Source of the DNA: Barthelona sp. PAP020
Taxonomy: Eukaryota; Metamonada: BaSk clade
Assembly (NCBI GenBank): GCA_040182905.1
Contig: JARQWU010000112.1
Coordinates: 1-30,288 of the forward strand
Direction of reading: 5' to 3'
Length of the DNA: 30,288 bases
The notes below the pieces were generated by a model that had not been told where the DNA came from, did no database searches, and worked only from the letters and a program-made list of their open reading frames with translations. How positions within the stretch are numbered: position 1 is the first letter of the stretch; each line of letters begins with the position of its first letter. The position numbers and the translations under genes are program-made. This document shows, in pieces, positions 1 to 10,682 of the stretch.

Positions 1-326
1 TGGTTCGAGAATAGAAATAGTTCCGTCATTTAAAAAATAATTAATTATACAATGATGAACACATACATTACAGTCAGGGGATTCATAAACATTTTCCAAA
101 AAGTAAGCTGAAAAACATAATTTAATTTCGGTTTTTTCATCTTTCAACAATGGGTCAATTTGAATAACTTCTTTCTTTTCTGTTCCATCTTTTACAACTG
201 GCATACTTCCATGAAAAGTAAAAATTTGTTTCTTCGAATAATTCTCTTTCTAATTATTAGTAAAACTTGAAAATTATACACTTAAGTTACCTTTGTTTCC
301 GTTGGTGGTGTTAATCCTGGAATCAT
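1..326 (-). CDS. DM10-domain axonemal protein (EFHC1/Rib72-like), 5' part with one intron
   Basis: Read on the minus strand, an ATG at 326 opens a 12-codon first exon (begins MIPGLTPPTETK). It is followed by a 41-nt intron (290-250) and a second exon open to the window edge (249-1), so the gene is truncated. The second exon holds a segment reading LCFSAYFLENVYES, then HHCIINYFLNDGTISILEP. This matches the start of the first DM10 domain of EFHC1/EFHC2 and Chlamydomonas Rib72, where the pattern is L-F-AYF-E-V, then I-YYL-DD-ISVIEP. In that family DM10 proteins sit inside the doublet microtubules of motile axonemes, so the organism probably makes flagella. An upstream polypyrimidine-CAAG leaves room for another 5' exon. 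The gene is divergent from the large membrane protein gene starting at 617. Family assignment is fairly good; the exact orthologue is not settled because only one domain is visible. Confidence 0.62.
250..290 (-). other. 41-nt spliceosomal intron in the DM10 gene
   Basis: On the minus strand the junction reads AAG|GTAACTT at the donor and TTACTAATAATTAG|AAA at the acceptor. An ACTAAT branch-like motif lies only a few bases before the terminal AG. Removing 41 nt joins 12 codons in frame to the DM10-coding exon; without removal the frame is broken by stops. The length is at the small end for spliceosomal introns. Confidence 0.6.
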
Positions 327-616
327 TTGAATATTGACTTGAAAAAAAAAATTGAAATTTGAAGTTGAAATTTGTTTGAAAACTGTTTACACATGAAATT
401 TGCTCATTAAAATGAAAATAACCGTTTATAAATGAAAGAATAATAGAACTTTCAAAGTTTCAAATTTCACCCTTCTTTTGAATACTTTGATACAAATGCA
501 ATAAATTTGAAAAAAAGAATAATAAATTCATTAAAAAGGGATGCTTAAAGGTGAAATGCATGTCATTGATAACAATTGACGATGAAATTGAAATATAGAT
601 TTTTTTTTTCAGACGC
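327..616. promoter_or_regulatory. Divergent intergenic region between DM10 gene and membrane calpain-like gene
   Basis: This stretch of 290 bases separates two divergently transcribed genes and must hold both promoters. It is AT-rich with several T and A homopolymers. A T-run ending in CAG at 603-612 lies four bases before the plus-strand ATG, and a matching polypyrimidine-CAAG lies just before the minus-strand ATG. Either could be a splice acceptor of a 5' UTR intron. I see no TATA box or other recognisable element. Confidence 0.4.
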
Positions 617-3600
617 ATGTCTCGATTATTTGTTGATAATGAATATCAACCTATTACAACAACAATCTATGAGATTTTCCTATTTATTTTAATAATTTAT
701 CATACGATAATAAATGATAATTTATCTGTGTATTTTAGAACTTTAAAGAAATCGATATTTGCTTTTAAACATATAACTCTATTCATATTATTGTGTGTAA
801 TTTTTATTATTTATACGATTATTATGTTGCTGCCTTTTATTGAAGTATCTTTTTTTGGAGCATTGTCATTATTAATTTTTCTAATTCCATTATGTGTATT
901 TTTATTAAAGTTTGGAAGTTCTGAAAGTTCATCTATTGGTAAACTTATATTTTTTATCACTGAAATTGGTTTTTTTGGTTCTTTGAGTTCATATTGTCGA
1001 TTTTATAGTTTTTTTCATTTATTGATTATTTTAATACCTTCAATGATTGGATCATTCTATACATTATGGATACATAATTCATATGTTGATTTTATGAATA
1101 CTTTTGTTCAAAAATATAAGATAAATGATAAAAATGACATAACAGAACAATCTACAGGTCATAATATAATGAGTATGAGATTGAAAAATTTTTTATTTTT
1201 GTTTAGTTATGTTGCTATGCAATGTGCTTCATTGTTACTTGCTTATAATCAGTTTGAAGATAGTAGGATAATATTTATCCCTATTTTTTTAATCTTTTGT
1301 GATTTATGTATCTATTTGTTTCCTTTGGAATATTTGCTGGATAATCTCTCAAAATTTCTTATTTTTACTGCATTATTTCGAGTTGTTTTTATTTTGTTGT
1401 GTGAAATCTCTGTTGAATTAGCATTTGGTTTAATAATATGCTTTTCAATAGTTTTAACGTTTGGTGTAACACAAAAAAAAAAAGGAATTCTCGTGAAATT
1501 AAGTTCTGTTGATTACATTTGGAAATATGTTGTTGGTTTTAAACAACATCGTTTTAAATTTCATCAAGGTTTTTTTGAAAATCATCATCAATCTTACATT
1601 TTTCTTTCTGAAGGCATCTTTATCATTGGAAGCATCTTCTTTTGTAAGTTGTTAGATGATGTTAAGGAAAGAGTTAATCAACGTGTTATTACTTTGGTTG
1701 TATGGAATTTTATCCCATTGCCTTTTTTATTTTTATTTGTTTATGTATTTATTTGTATCAGTTTTTTATTTTTTGCTATTTATGAAATAAATCATGTAAA
1801 TATGCTTTGGTTGAGTCATGTATTGTTATTGAGTGATGTAAGTGATGAGGATTATGATTCTGAATATGACATGAATGAAAAGGAACCTGAAATTCAGAGT
1901 GAAATTGTTACAAATATTTTAAAAAGTTTGAAGAATGATAAACTTCCCAATTATTTTTTGAGAATTTTGCTGAAAAATTTGATATTTTTGATAATTGGGT
2001 TAATTTTGATATTACCTGGATGCTATTTGTTAAAATTCAATTTTGATATGAATGTACATTTCTATTTACTCTTGATTCCAGTTGTTACGCTATTTTTTGC
2101 TAATTTCCTATTGATATTTAGAATCCATGATATTGTTAAGAATCAATCAAAGATAAAACAAACAATTAAACAAAAATTAAAAAAAATACAATTTTTTACT
2201 TTCTTTACATTATTATTTTCTTTTCTATTTTTATGTTTTTTAAGCATTATTTTCATATTTTACAATATTTATAATACAAATCTTTTTATTAGAGATCAAA
2301 CTTTTTTATTTTTTGAAATTTTTTTTTCTGGTTATTTTTGTTTTATGCCTATGTTTTTAAATTTAGTTTTTGATATACAATTAACTAAAATAGAAAAATA
2401 TTTATCAATAGGTGGATTCTTTTTTTTAATACTTTTTGAAATTTTTGTCAAATATTTTTTAAACTTTTCAAATTCTTTTGGATTTATTTTAATTTTAATA
2501 ATTTTTATATTTTTTATCATTTTTATCCATATAAATCGATTAAAAATATTAAATTCCATATCAATCAATTCATTGAATTATATTGATGGTAAATGTATAA
2601 ATTTACCCACATCTTTACAGTTTTATTCAATATTTATCAATTTTTTATACATTATTCTAGTTATTATTCTCAATTTTGCTGTATTAAAATCCAATTTTAA
2701 TATCCAATTGAAAATAGGTATCATTATTGGTGTTTTAACTATAATTATCAATCTATTTATTAAATATTCAATAAAATATTCAAAAATTCAAAATTTACAA
2801 GTCTCAAAACATTTAAAACTTTCATTTTTCATTTGTTTACTTTTTTTGGTATCAAGTTTTTTTATGATCATTCATTCAATATTTATTTTGGATATTCCTT
2901 TAACTTTTTTCTTAATAGTATGGATTATCATTCTATTAATTATTTATTATGAAAAGATGCCTTTTATTAATAGTCAATTATCTTTAAAAGATGTTTGGAT
3001 TGTAGATACAACCCATTTTCATGCTATCAATTTCTTTTCAAATTTTAGTGGTAATAATGAGGTTCGTTGGTCTAATAAACCAGTAATGATTTTTAAAATT
3101 GCTTTGTCATTACATTTGGTACTTTGTTTTGAATTTTTTTTTTCAAAGAGTGATCGATTACCTATATTATTAGTTTCAAACATATTTTTATTGTTATGGT
3201 TATTTATTATCATTAATTTTCTTGGTAATGGATTATTGTTAAGGTTAAAAGCTTTCTTATCTGAAGAAATATTCATATTAATACAGAAATCATATTTGAA
3301 TCAATTTAATCCCATAATGATTGAAAAGAATGCTACTTTAAACACCATTATTCGAGCAAATAATTATTTCAATGCTGAACAATTGTTGAAACATTTTGAA
3401 AAGATAGAAAATTATTTGAAACTTGCTAAAAATTATTCATCAGAAATTAATGAGGAAGAAAATTTGTTGTATTTTTTTATAAATCCAGAAAAAGCAGAAT
3501 TATTAAATATTGATACATATAAAGCTTTTTGGAAATTGAATGAATTAAAAATAACTTTTAATCGAACAATTTTTTTAGCAGAAAGTTATTTATTTAATAT

Positions 3601-4532
3601 ATTATTAACTAATTTAAACAGTAAATTTAATTGTTTTTGGGATACAGTCTTATCTAGTCAAAAATTGTTAAATTTAGATATATTCCACATCAATGAAGAA
3701 ATGGTTGATATTTTAACCAATTTTTTGATATCTATGTCTGATAGTACACTTTTATTGAATGATAACAGAGATTTAAATTTGAATACTTCTTTGGATCAAG
3801 ATAATAATGAAAGAAAACAGATTAAAACTCAGTTATCTCCTAAACACTTTTTTGAAGTTCAAAATTTCACTACAAATGTTTCTAAGGATTTAAAATTCGA
3901 TGAATGTATCGAAACAACAGGATTATCAGATTCGTTTAATGATGATGTAGAATCTTTTGATAATTTACCATCTAATGATGAAGAAGAAAAAGATTTGAAT
4001 ATATTTTACAGTAATGATGCTGATAATAATAGTTTAATCAGTTTGAACAGAGTAGCCATTGAATTTTTCAGACAACAACAGCAACAAAACCAAAATCTTT
4101 CAGACAAATCTCACAAATCTGACAAATTTGCAAATCAAAAACCAATATATACAGGAGGTGAAAATACACATGATGTTGATGGAAGTATTGAAGATAATCA
4201 AAATTTAAAATTAGGAGCTTCAGCTTCAGTAGAATGGGGAAGAAATGAATCAATTCCTTTGTGTAATGAATTTACTTCCGATATCATCTCTGATATGTTA
4301 TCTGAGATGCACACTGCTTTTACTCCTTTAGATAATTCTGAATTGAGTTCTCGTTTTACAAGTAGAGTTGTGTCACAGACTGTATCTTTAAATAATTCTA
4401 CTGATGAGAGTAATTGTCATCATTATAATCAAGAGATTGGAAATGATAAAAGAAGAAGAAAGAGAATGCCAAAAAGGATGTTTAATGATTTTTTTGAGGA
4501 AGATGAAGATCACCAAGATGAAGAAGAAGAAG

Positions 4533-4564
<32 letters not shown>

Positions 4565-6994
4565 GAAGAAGAAGAAGAAGAGAATCTAGAATTTAAACAA
4601 AATAAACACCATGACCAAGATGAATTGATTCAAATAAATATTGAGCAATCACATGATCTAATGGCTAGTGGTATGTTCAATTTTGCTGAACCAGAGGACG
4701 AAGAAAAACTTGAGTCATTTTATTCAATCTTCAATCCAAACAAGGTTCCCTTTGCCAATGATATGACACATGCACAATCTATTGAAGAATTCACAAATTT
4801 ACCATTGATTGAAGAAAAATCAAAGCAAAATAATGTTTTTGAAAAGGAAAAAGAAATTTCCAAAGCTTTAGAATCAATGTTAATGTTATTAGACGAAGAA
4901 GATGCGAAATTGTTTTCGTTTGAACAAAGAACTTTAAAATATATTGATAAAATGGGTCAAACTATGGATATTATTGAAAGCGATTTGTGTAGGTTACGTA
5001 ATGAAGATTTTATCGAACTTAAACCAAAATATTTCGCTTTCTATGCAATTTTTGAGGAACAATTGCAAAAGTTTTTGCCAAAATATAATACCTATATTGC
5101 AATGAATCAAGATGATCATTTTGTCATTGAAGAAGAGGAAGAAGTAGATGAAGAGGAAGAAGAAGATCGTGTTCACATCAACAGCCATATTAGACATCAA
5201 ATGATTTCTGAGTTGAGTGATGTGGATGAATTTGACATTGAGGAAAGTGGTCTCTTAAATCCCCATTTAATTGATTCTACGTCTGTTTTATTAAGTAATA
5301 GTAGAAATAATATGATGGAAGGTTGTGTTGATTCGAATGAAAAAAGTGATTTTGGTGACAGCAATAATCATTTAAAAGTTCAAAATTCTGCTGAACAATT
5401 CAACGAGAGTTCAACATCATTGCCGTCTCTAATATATGAAAATGAACCATTTCAAAGTCGTACTCAAACTCAAATTGTTTCTGAGAAAACCAAAGACAAT
5501 AGCTTTTTTTATGAAATGTTAGCGTTTTTGCGACATTTTTCCAATGATATCTTTGATTTTAAAGCTGAAATTGAAAAAGTTTTGGAAAATTATGAAGCTT
5601 ATAAATTACAAATTAAACAATTCAATGATAAAGAATTTAAAGGCAACATAAAGTTTTTTAAACTTTTAAAAAGTTTTGAGATTCAACAAAAAAAATATGT
5701 TGATGAAACTTTTTCCTTTTCTAGAGCTTTTCCCATCTTTAACAATGAATATATGTGGAAGACTTTTAATTTGCCATTATTTTCAATAAAAAATGAACAT
5801 TTTATCACAAAGACTTATGAACTGCTATTAAATTGTTTAGAATTGACTAACAGAATGAACATTTTTAATGAATGCATCTTAAGATATTTGACAGATACTG
5901 GAATGTCTTTGATTCGATTCTATTCTCAAAAAGGCGAATATTTAATTGGTATTGATAACAATATTCCAGTAAAAATGATTAAATCTAAAGAAAATCAAAA
6001 TGATAATGTGGGAGAAATGGAAGAGATTTTCGCCACTGGTCATCATTTGATTGAAAAAGCTTTGGCAAAATATTTTGGTAATTACGACATTTTAAAGAGT
6101 ATTTATCTGAGTGATTGTTTATTTGCATTGTGTGGATTTTATAAAAAAAAGCTTTACCTTAGTAAATCATTAAAAAATAATTCTTTGTTGGTTGATGAGC
6201 TGTGGATTACTTTGAATAGCAGTATTACAAATCCAGATATGATTACTATATGTAGAACAATGAACATAAACAATAAGAATGGTCAGCAACATAAGAGATC
6301 GAATATAAACTTGAATTTAAAACATCAACAGTATTTTTTGGTTAAACAAACGCTTGTGATCTCTATTTATGGAGTTAACCATCAACTCATTAATTTAATT
6401 CCGTTAGATAAGGAGGAAATTCCGAATTTTTCTGGTTGTTTTCGAAAAGATGGATCTTTAATCGCTTGTAGTAGCAAATTGTCTAAATATACTGAAAACA
6501 ATGGGATTTTACTCACAATACAAGAATTTCTTTCTGCTTTCAAATATATTACATCCATTGTTGATAGAACTAAGTTCTTTGAGTCTTCTATTACAGGAAT
6601 ATGGGATAATCGTTGTAATATTGGTTTTTTCACACATCAGCACACTTTGTTCTTAGCTCCTCAATATCAATTGAATTTTATCAACAATATTTACAGCAAA
6701 ATAACAATATATGTATCATTTGAACAAGTTGAACCTTTACCTTGTGCAGTTTGTGTTTGGAAACATAAAACAATGGGTCCAATTCGTTCAAATGAAGATT
6801 ATTCTTTTGTTATCAAACCTTTGATTCAAAAGAATACTCATATTCGTTTGTCTTTTGATGTAGACTTAACTGAAAACTATCATTATTCCATAATACCTGT
6901 TTTAGCTGATCTTGGATCTGAAAATAATTTTATTTTAAGAGTATATTGTTCTAAATTTCCTATCAGTGTATCTTGTACATATCCTGACAATTAA
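617..6994 (+). CDS. DEK1-like polytopic membrane calpain homologue, apparently lacking the catalytic triad
   Basis: The 2125-residue product has three parts. Residues 1 to about 890 contain roughly 22 hydrophobic membrane segments, interrupted near 400-455 by a short acidic loop. A long polar linker (about 890-1690) carries acidic runs near 1302-1323 and 1505-1518. The C-terminal part resembles a calpain. Residues about 1693-1990 follow the CysPc pattern: YVDETFS at its start, RFYSQKGEYLIGIDNNIP, IEKALAKYFGNYD and ILLTIQEFLSAF. Residues about 1991-2125 look like calpain domain III (GIW-N, APQYQLNF, KITIYVSFEQ, YSIIPVLADLGSENNFILRV). Plant DEK1 has this order and nearly this length; in plants it acts at the plasma membrane in epidermal development and mechanosensing. 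By eye the nucleophile Cys aligns with Y1734, the His with Q1911/T1912 and the Asn with I1928. It may therefore be a scaffold or sensor rather than a protease. ATG at 617 follows a T-run and CAG. Confidence 0.72.
4519..4582 (+). repeat. GAA trinucleotide tract coding poly-Glu
   Basis: A nearly pure run of GAA codons, interrupted by one GTA, encodes about 20 glutamates in the linker of the membrane calpain-like protein. A second, shorter acidic run lies near 5130-5168. Such a tract is prone to length change by slippage and gives the cytosolic linker a strongly acidic patch. Confidence 0.85.
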
Positions 6995-7761
6995 GATAAA
7001 TGTATTACAATTATTGTTATTTTAAATGCAACTTTGACTCATTGGGAATTGGAAAGATTTTTGTTTGTAAAATCTTCAAAAGTTCTTAATGTTGATGAAT
7101 CGATAGTTTTTTTGTACTTTTTATAACTACTTTTCAGGGAAATTTCAAAAAAAAAAAAGGACTATTCTTGGACAACAGTTTATATGTAATTTATTGAGAC
7201 AAATCAAGAAATGTTGAACTGTTTGAAAAAGTATTTATGAAACTTTTTAACAGAAAATTGATGAAATAATTGTTGAATCCATTGATACCCTTGTGTATTG
7301 TTGTAGATATTCAATAAATGATGAATGTTCAATGATTCTTTTTTTTTTTTTAACTGCTTTGTTTTGCATAAAAGTCCATAAAAAGCCACGTAAATTTTGT
7401 TTAAGAGTTTTCTTTTTCACAAAAGCCAGATTAATCAAATAAGGGTCCAAAAAGAAAAGCAACTGAAGTAAATCAAAAATCCAAACAAAACAAAAAAAAT
7501 ATCACCTTTTATTATTTAAAAAAGGAAATAAAATTACTCCACAACCCATATACATTGATTTAACATGCAATATCTTTTAATTATGCCTCTGATGTGAAAA
7601 AAAGATGGCAAAATAAAAGATTGGTCAAAACAATAACAGCATGAAAAACCATCAAATATTGAACTGATATGTTCTTTCAACCAATTTTAACCACAATTCT
7701 CTAAATTGACGAATAGTTGTTGACGAAAAAAAATCTTGAAAAGTTCTTGTTTGATTGTTGA
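6995..7761. other. Intergenic region, no gene seen
   Basis: About 770 AT-rich bases lie between the membrane calpain-like gene and the ankyrin pseudogene, both on the plus strand. Homopolymer A and T runs are frequent. Short minus-strand frames around 7204-7462 encode Lys/His/Gln-rich strings that resemble no family and look like chance. No RNA gene or repeat was recognised. The region should contain the 3' UTR of the upstream gene and any remaining promoter of the ankyrin locus. Confidence 0.5.
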
Positions 7762-9160
7762 ATGAAAGAATATTTTGACAAAAGTTGGGATTGATGTTAA
7801 TCCACATGTTAAATATGAAATGGATCAGGTTATCATTCCAAATGGGTTTGATGTTGATGGTTTTGAAGATAATGGTCGTCCAAAGAAGATTTACCCTGCT
7901 GCATGTGATGGTGATCTAGAAGTTGTTAAGCAATGTTTAAAAGCTGGAGTTGATGTGAATAAACAAGGAAAAGAAGGAAGAACTGCTTTATGTGGTGCTG
8001 CTTTTGCTGAATGTATCAAAGTTATTGAATTTTTGGTGGATTTTAAAGCTGACGTAAATTTTTTCTTGTGATGATGGTTGCTCTCCATTCTTTGTTAGCT
8101 GCTAAGAAGGGCATTTGGCTGCAGCAAAAATGTTGGTGGATTTTGGTGTCAAAATTAACGTTGGTGCCAATGAAAGTGCTCCATTACTTATGTGTTGTCA
8201 AGAAGGATTTCTTGATACAGCAAAAATGCTATTATGTCATGGGGCTGATCCCAACTTTTGTTCTCCTGATGGTTTTTCTTCTTTATTCATATTTTGTCAG
8301 AAGAATCTTATTGAAATTGCCAAAATACTTCTGGATCATGGGGCTAATGTTAATTTATGCAGGGACACTGATGCTTCTCCATTTTATACATGCTGTCAAC
8401 GTGGGAATCTTGAAATTGCTCAATTGTTATTGTATTATGGTGCTGATATTGATTTATACAGGCAGGGTGGATTTTCTCCATTGTTTTATTCTTGTGAAAG
8501 AGGTGATCTTGAATTTGCTTCAATACTCTTGAATAATGAAGCTGATGTTGATTTACGTATCAATAATGGACCTTCTGCATTATTCATCAGTTGTCAAAGG
8601 GGTTATCTTAACATTGTCAAAATACTCTTGGATCAAGGAACCAATATTAATTTGTGCAAAAAAACGGTTCTTTTCCATTGTTCACCAGTTGTCGGAAAGG
8701 GCATCTTGAAATTGTCAAAATGCTGTTGGATTATGATGCAGATGTTAATTTACGCCAAAATAGTCTTCATTCTTCAATGTATATCATTTGTTATCAAGGA
8801 CACCTTGATGTTACTGAAATGCTATTGGATTATCCGAAAACTAAGATTTGTGGAAGAGATATGTCGATTTTTTTCAATGCCTTATGCACTCCGGTCATTG
8901 AGTGGGAGGAATCCAAAGAGTACCATATTCTCAGCTGTCCTAATTATAAACAACTATTGGAGAGGGGTGAACCAATTGATTTGACTTTGGATCATTTGTC
9001 TCAATTTGAATTGATTCAATTGGTTGAAGGTAAAGGTTATATTTTATCAACTTTTGCCGCAATGAATGTGGATAATTCGATAATTAGACAATTTGTCAGT
9101 GCAGGCATTTTCATAAATAAAAGGGATTTTGATATGACTTATGACATTTGTTGGGTTTGA
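7762..9160 (+). pseudogene. Ankyrin-repeat protein pseudogene (two clear frameshifts, one internal stop)
   Basis: About ten ankyrin repeats of roughly 32 residues run through the region (hallmarks CQRGNLEIAQLLLYYGADI, CRKGHLEIVKMLLDYDADV), but no single frame carries them. Repeats 1-2 read in one frame up to a six-T run at 8059-8064. The next repeat then continues one base out of step. In that frame a TAA at 8103-8105 sits where the other repeats have the Gln of the S-C-Q motif, so it looks like a CAA to TAA change. A seven-A run at 8658-8664 shifts the frame again before repeat 9. A possible extra shift in an AAAA run near 7780 would link the ATG at 7762 to the first repeat. Another near 9145 would add an acidic tail ending at 9246. 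Ankyrin repeats bind other proteins, and the family is often expanded in protists. Homopolymer indels could be assembly errors; the in-frame TAA is harder to explain that way. Confidence 0.75.
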
Positions 9161-9413
9161 TTGATCTGAATAAAATGAATGGTAGGAATATGAGTCAGTA
9201 CATTGATGATAAAATTGACAATAGTGAAGAAAGCGATGACGAGTAAACAAGAATTTTCTTTTTTTCTTTTTTGAGTGTTAAACTTTTTTTCCCCTCTCAG
9301 ATTGCTGAAATGGATCTTAATACGGTGATCGTTGGGGTAAAATTCCCTTCAACTCCCACCAATAGATTTTGTTGTTACACACAACAAACAAACTAAAAAA
9401 TATTTCACTTTAC

Positions 9414-10409
9414 CTAAGATTGCCAACTATAGGGAGCAGATGGAACAAATGAATGTACTAAACCTGTTTGGGGGACACCATTAATACTAAAGCCACTGAA
9501 GGCTGGATATGAGAACTGAGGATTGTCCAAATATATATTATTCTGATTTTCTGCAGACATCTCAGTTGGATTTTGGAATATTTGTGCTTGTTGAATCTCT
9601 TGATGGGAATAAAAGGGAATTTGAGACCAATTGACGGGTGAATTTTCGTCTGCTGAACTTGTTGTTGAGCTAATTGGCGATATTTTCATTTGATCTTGTT
9701 GAGAAACTGTCATTGGATATGTGTTTGTCATCATCATCTCAGAATTAGCGTTACTCGCCATTTCATGCTGAAACATGGAGTATTGTGATGGCATTATGTC
9801 TTGGGGCTGTATAACTTCACGTTGCTGTTGCTGTTGTTGTTGATGTTGTTGTTGCTGTTGTTGTTGATGTTGTTGTTGCTGTTGTTGTTGAGGATTAACA
9901 GATCCAATGATTGTGCCGTTCGAAAAAACTGGGGCTACTCCAATTAGCTCAACCGATAATGGTAATTCAGGCTTAGCATCTAAAATAATTTCTTCAATAC
10001 CCAAAGCACATCCACCATTTAGAAAGGTCTTTATCAATGTTATTGAAGCTTCCACAGCAAAATTTGTCGTCTTTTTTTGAGTATATGTAAATCTACCAGC
10101 GTAATTCCACCAAAGGATAAAAGGAACAGTGGTTTCAAGATAAACAACAGGATTTTGAGAACACCTATTTCCAACATGCACTTCCATAAATCTTCCAAAA
10201 ATTCCAAAATGAGGTTTTGACACTTCCTCAATCAAACACTTTTCATATATAGAATTTTGAGGCGATAACCGCGAACAACTTGTTGCTATATAATTGAGTA
10301 AAGGTTGTGTTCTACTCCAAGGCCATAGAATTTTTTTTTTTTTAAATTCAACATTTAAAAATTGGCAATCAATGCTGAAATATATCGTGTGTTGAATTTG
10401 TTTCATCAT
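9414..10409 (-). CDS. Glutamine-rich protein of unknown function
   Basis: I do not recognise the family. From the ATG at 10409 the product has about 331 residues. The N-terminal half is compact and mixed, with Trp- and Cys-containing strings (ILWPWSRTQPLLNY, ETTVPFILWWNYAGRFTYTQ), and looks like a folded domain. A polyglutamine block with two single His interruptions follows (plus-strand 9823-9888). The remaining tail is rich in Ser, Gln, Asn, Met and Pro and probably disordered. A folded domain followed by a Q-rich tail would suit a transcription or RNA-binding factor, but that is only an inference. The frame stays open a short way upstream of the first ATG, so an additional 5' exon cannot be excluded. 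It is divergent from CCT6 with about 270 bases between them, and convergent with the ankyrin pseudogene. Confidence 0.6.
   Translation of the reverse strand: MMKQIQHTIYFSIDCQFLNVEFKKKKILWPWSRTQPLLNYIATSCSRLSPQNSIYEKCLIEEVSKPHFGIFGRFMEVHVGNRCSQNPVVYLETTVPFILWWNYAGRFTYTQKKTTNFAVEASITLIKTFLNGGCALGIEEIILDAKPELPLSVELIGVAPVFSNGTIIGSVNPQQQQQQQHQQQQQQQHQQQQQQQREVIQPQDIMPSQYSMFQHEMASNANSEMMMTNTYPMTVSQQDQMKISPISSTTSSADENSPVNWSQIPFYSHQEIQQAQIFQNPTEMSAENQNNIYLDNPQFSYPAFSGFSINGVPQTGLVHSFVPSAPYSWQS
9823..9888 (-). repeat. CAA/CAG tract coding polyglutamine with His interruptions
   Basis: On the minus strand a run of CAA/CAG codons, interrupted by CAT at regular spacing, encodes three glutamine blocks of 7 to 9 residues. 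The internal regularity (Q-block, H, Q-block, H, Q-block) suggests duplication of a shorter unit rather than simple slippage of one codon. Confidence 0.85.
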
Positions 10410-10682
10410 TTGCAAAGAAATAATTGATAAAAAAAAAATTATTTCTGTTCTTTAAGGACTTTGAGATTTTCTCCAAGATTCTTGAAATAACCTAAACAAA
10501 TCAAACTTAAAAGAATAAAATTATTCATAGATAATTGTTTTTACATTTATTTTCTAAATTACACTTTACATTACCTTATAAAGTTCGTTTGACCCTTAAA
10601 CTATACTTTAAAAAAGAATTTTATTTCGTTCTAATCATGTTTGAAAGGCGGAATTTTTTTTTCTAAATTTTTTTTTGGCGAT

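Noticed and set aside
7204-7462. Two overlapping minus-strand open frames of about 60-70 codons
   Set aside because: Low-complexity Lys/Gln/His strings with no family resemblance, in AT-rich intergenic DNA; they overlap each other in different frames.
8051-8098. GTAAAT...TTAG as an intron bridging the first ankyrin frame change
   Set aside because: Splicing does not restore the ankyrin frame, leaves the TAA at 8103 in the repeat frame, and would remove residues that match the repeat consensus.
8103-8105. TAA read as glutamine (altered genetic code)
   Set aside because: TAA is the normal stop codon of several intact genes here (CCT6, the membrane calpain-like gene, ALG14), and no intact gene has an in-frame TAA.
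10641-10682. In-frame 14-codon extension at the CCT6 N-terminus
   Set aside because: The extension encodes a Phe/Lys-rich string from a T-rich leader. The family begins at the ATG at 10683 (MSAAVQALNP).
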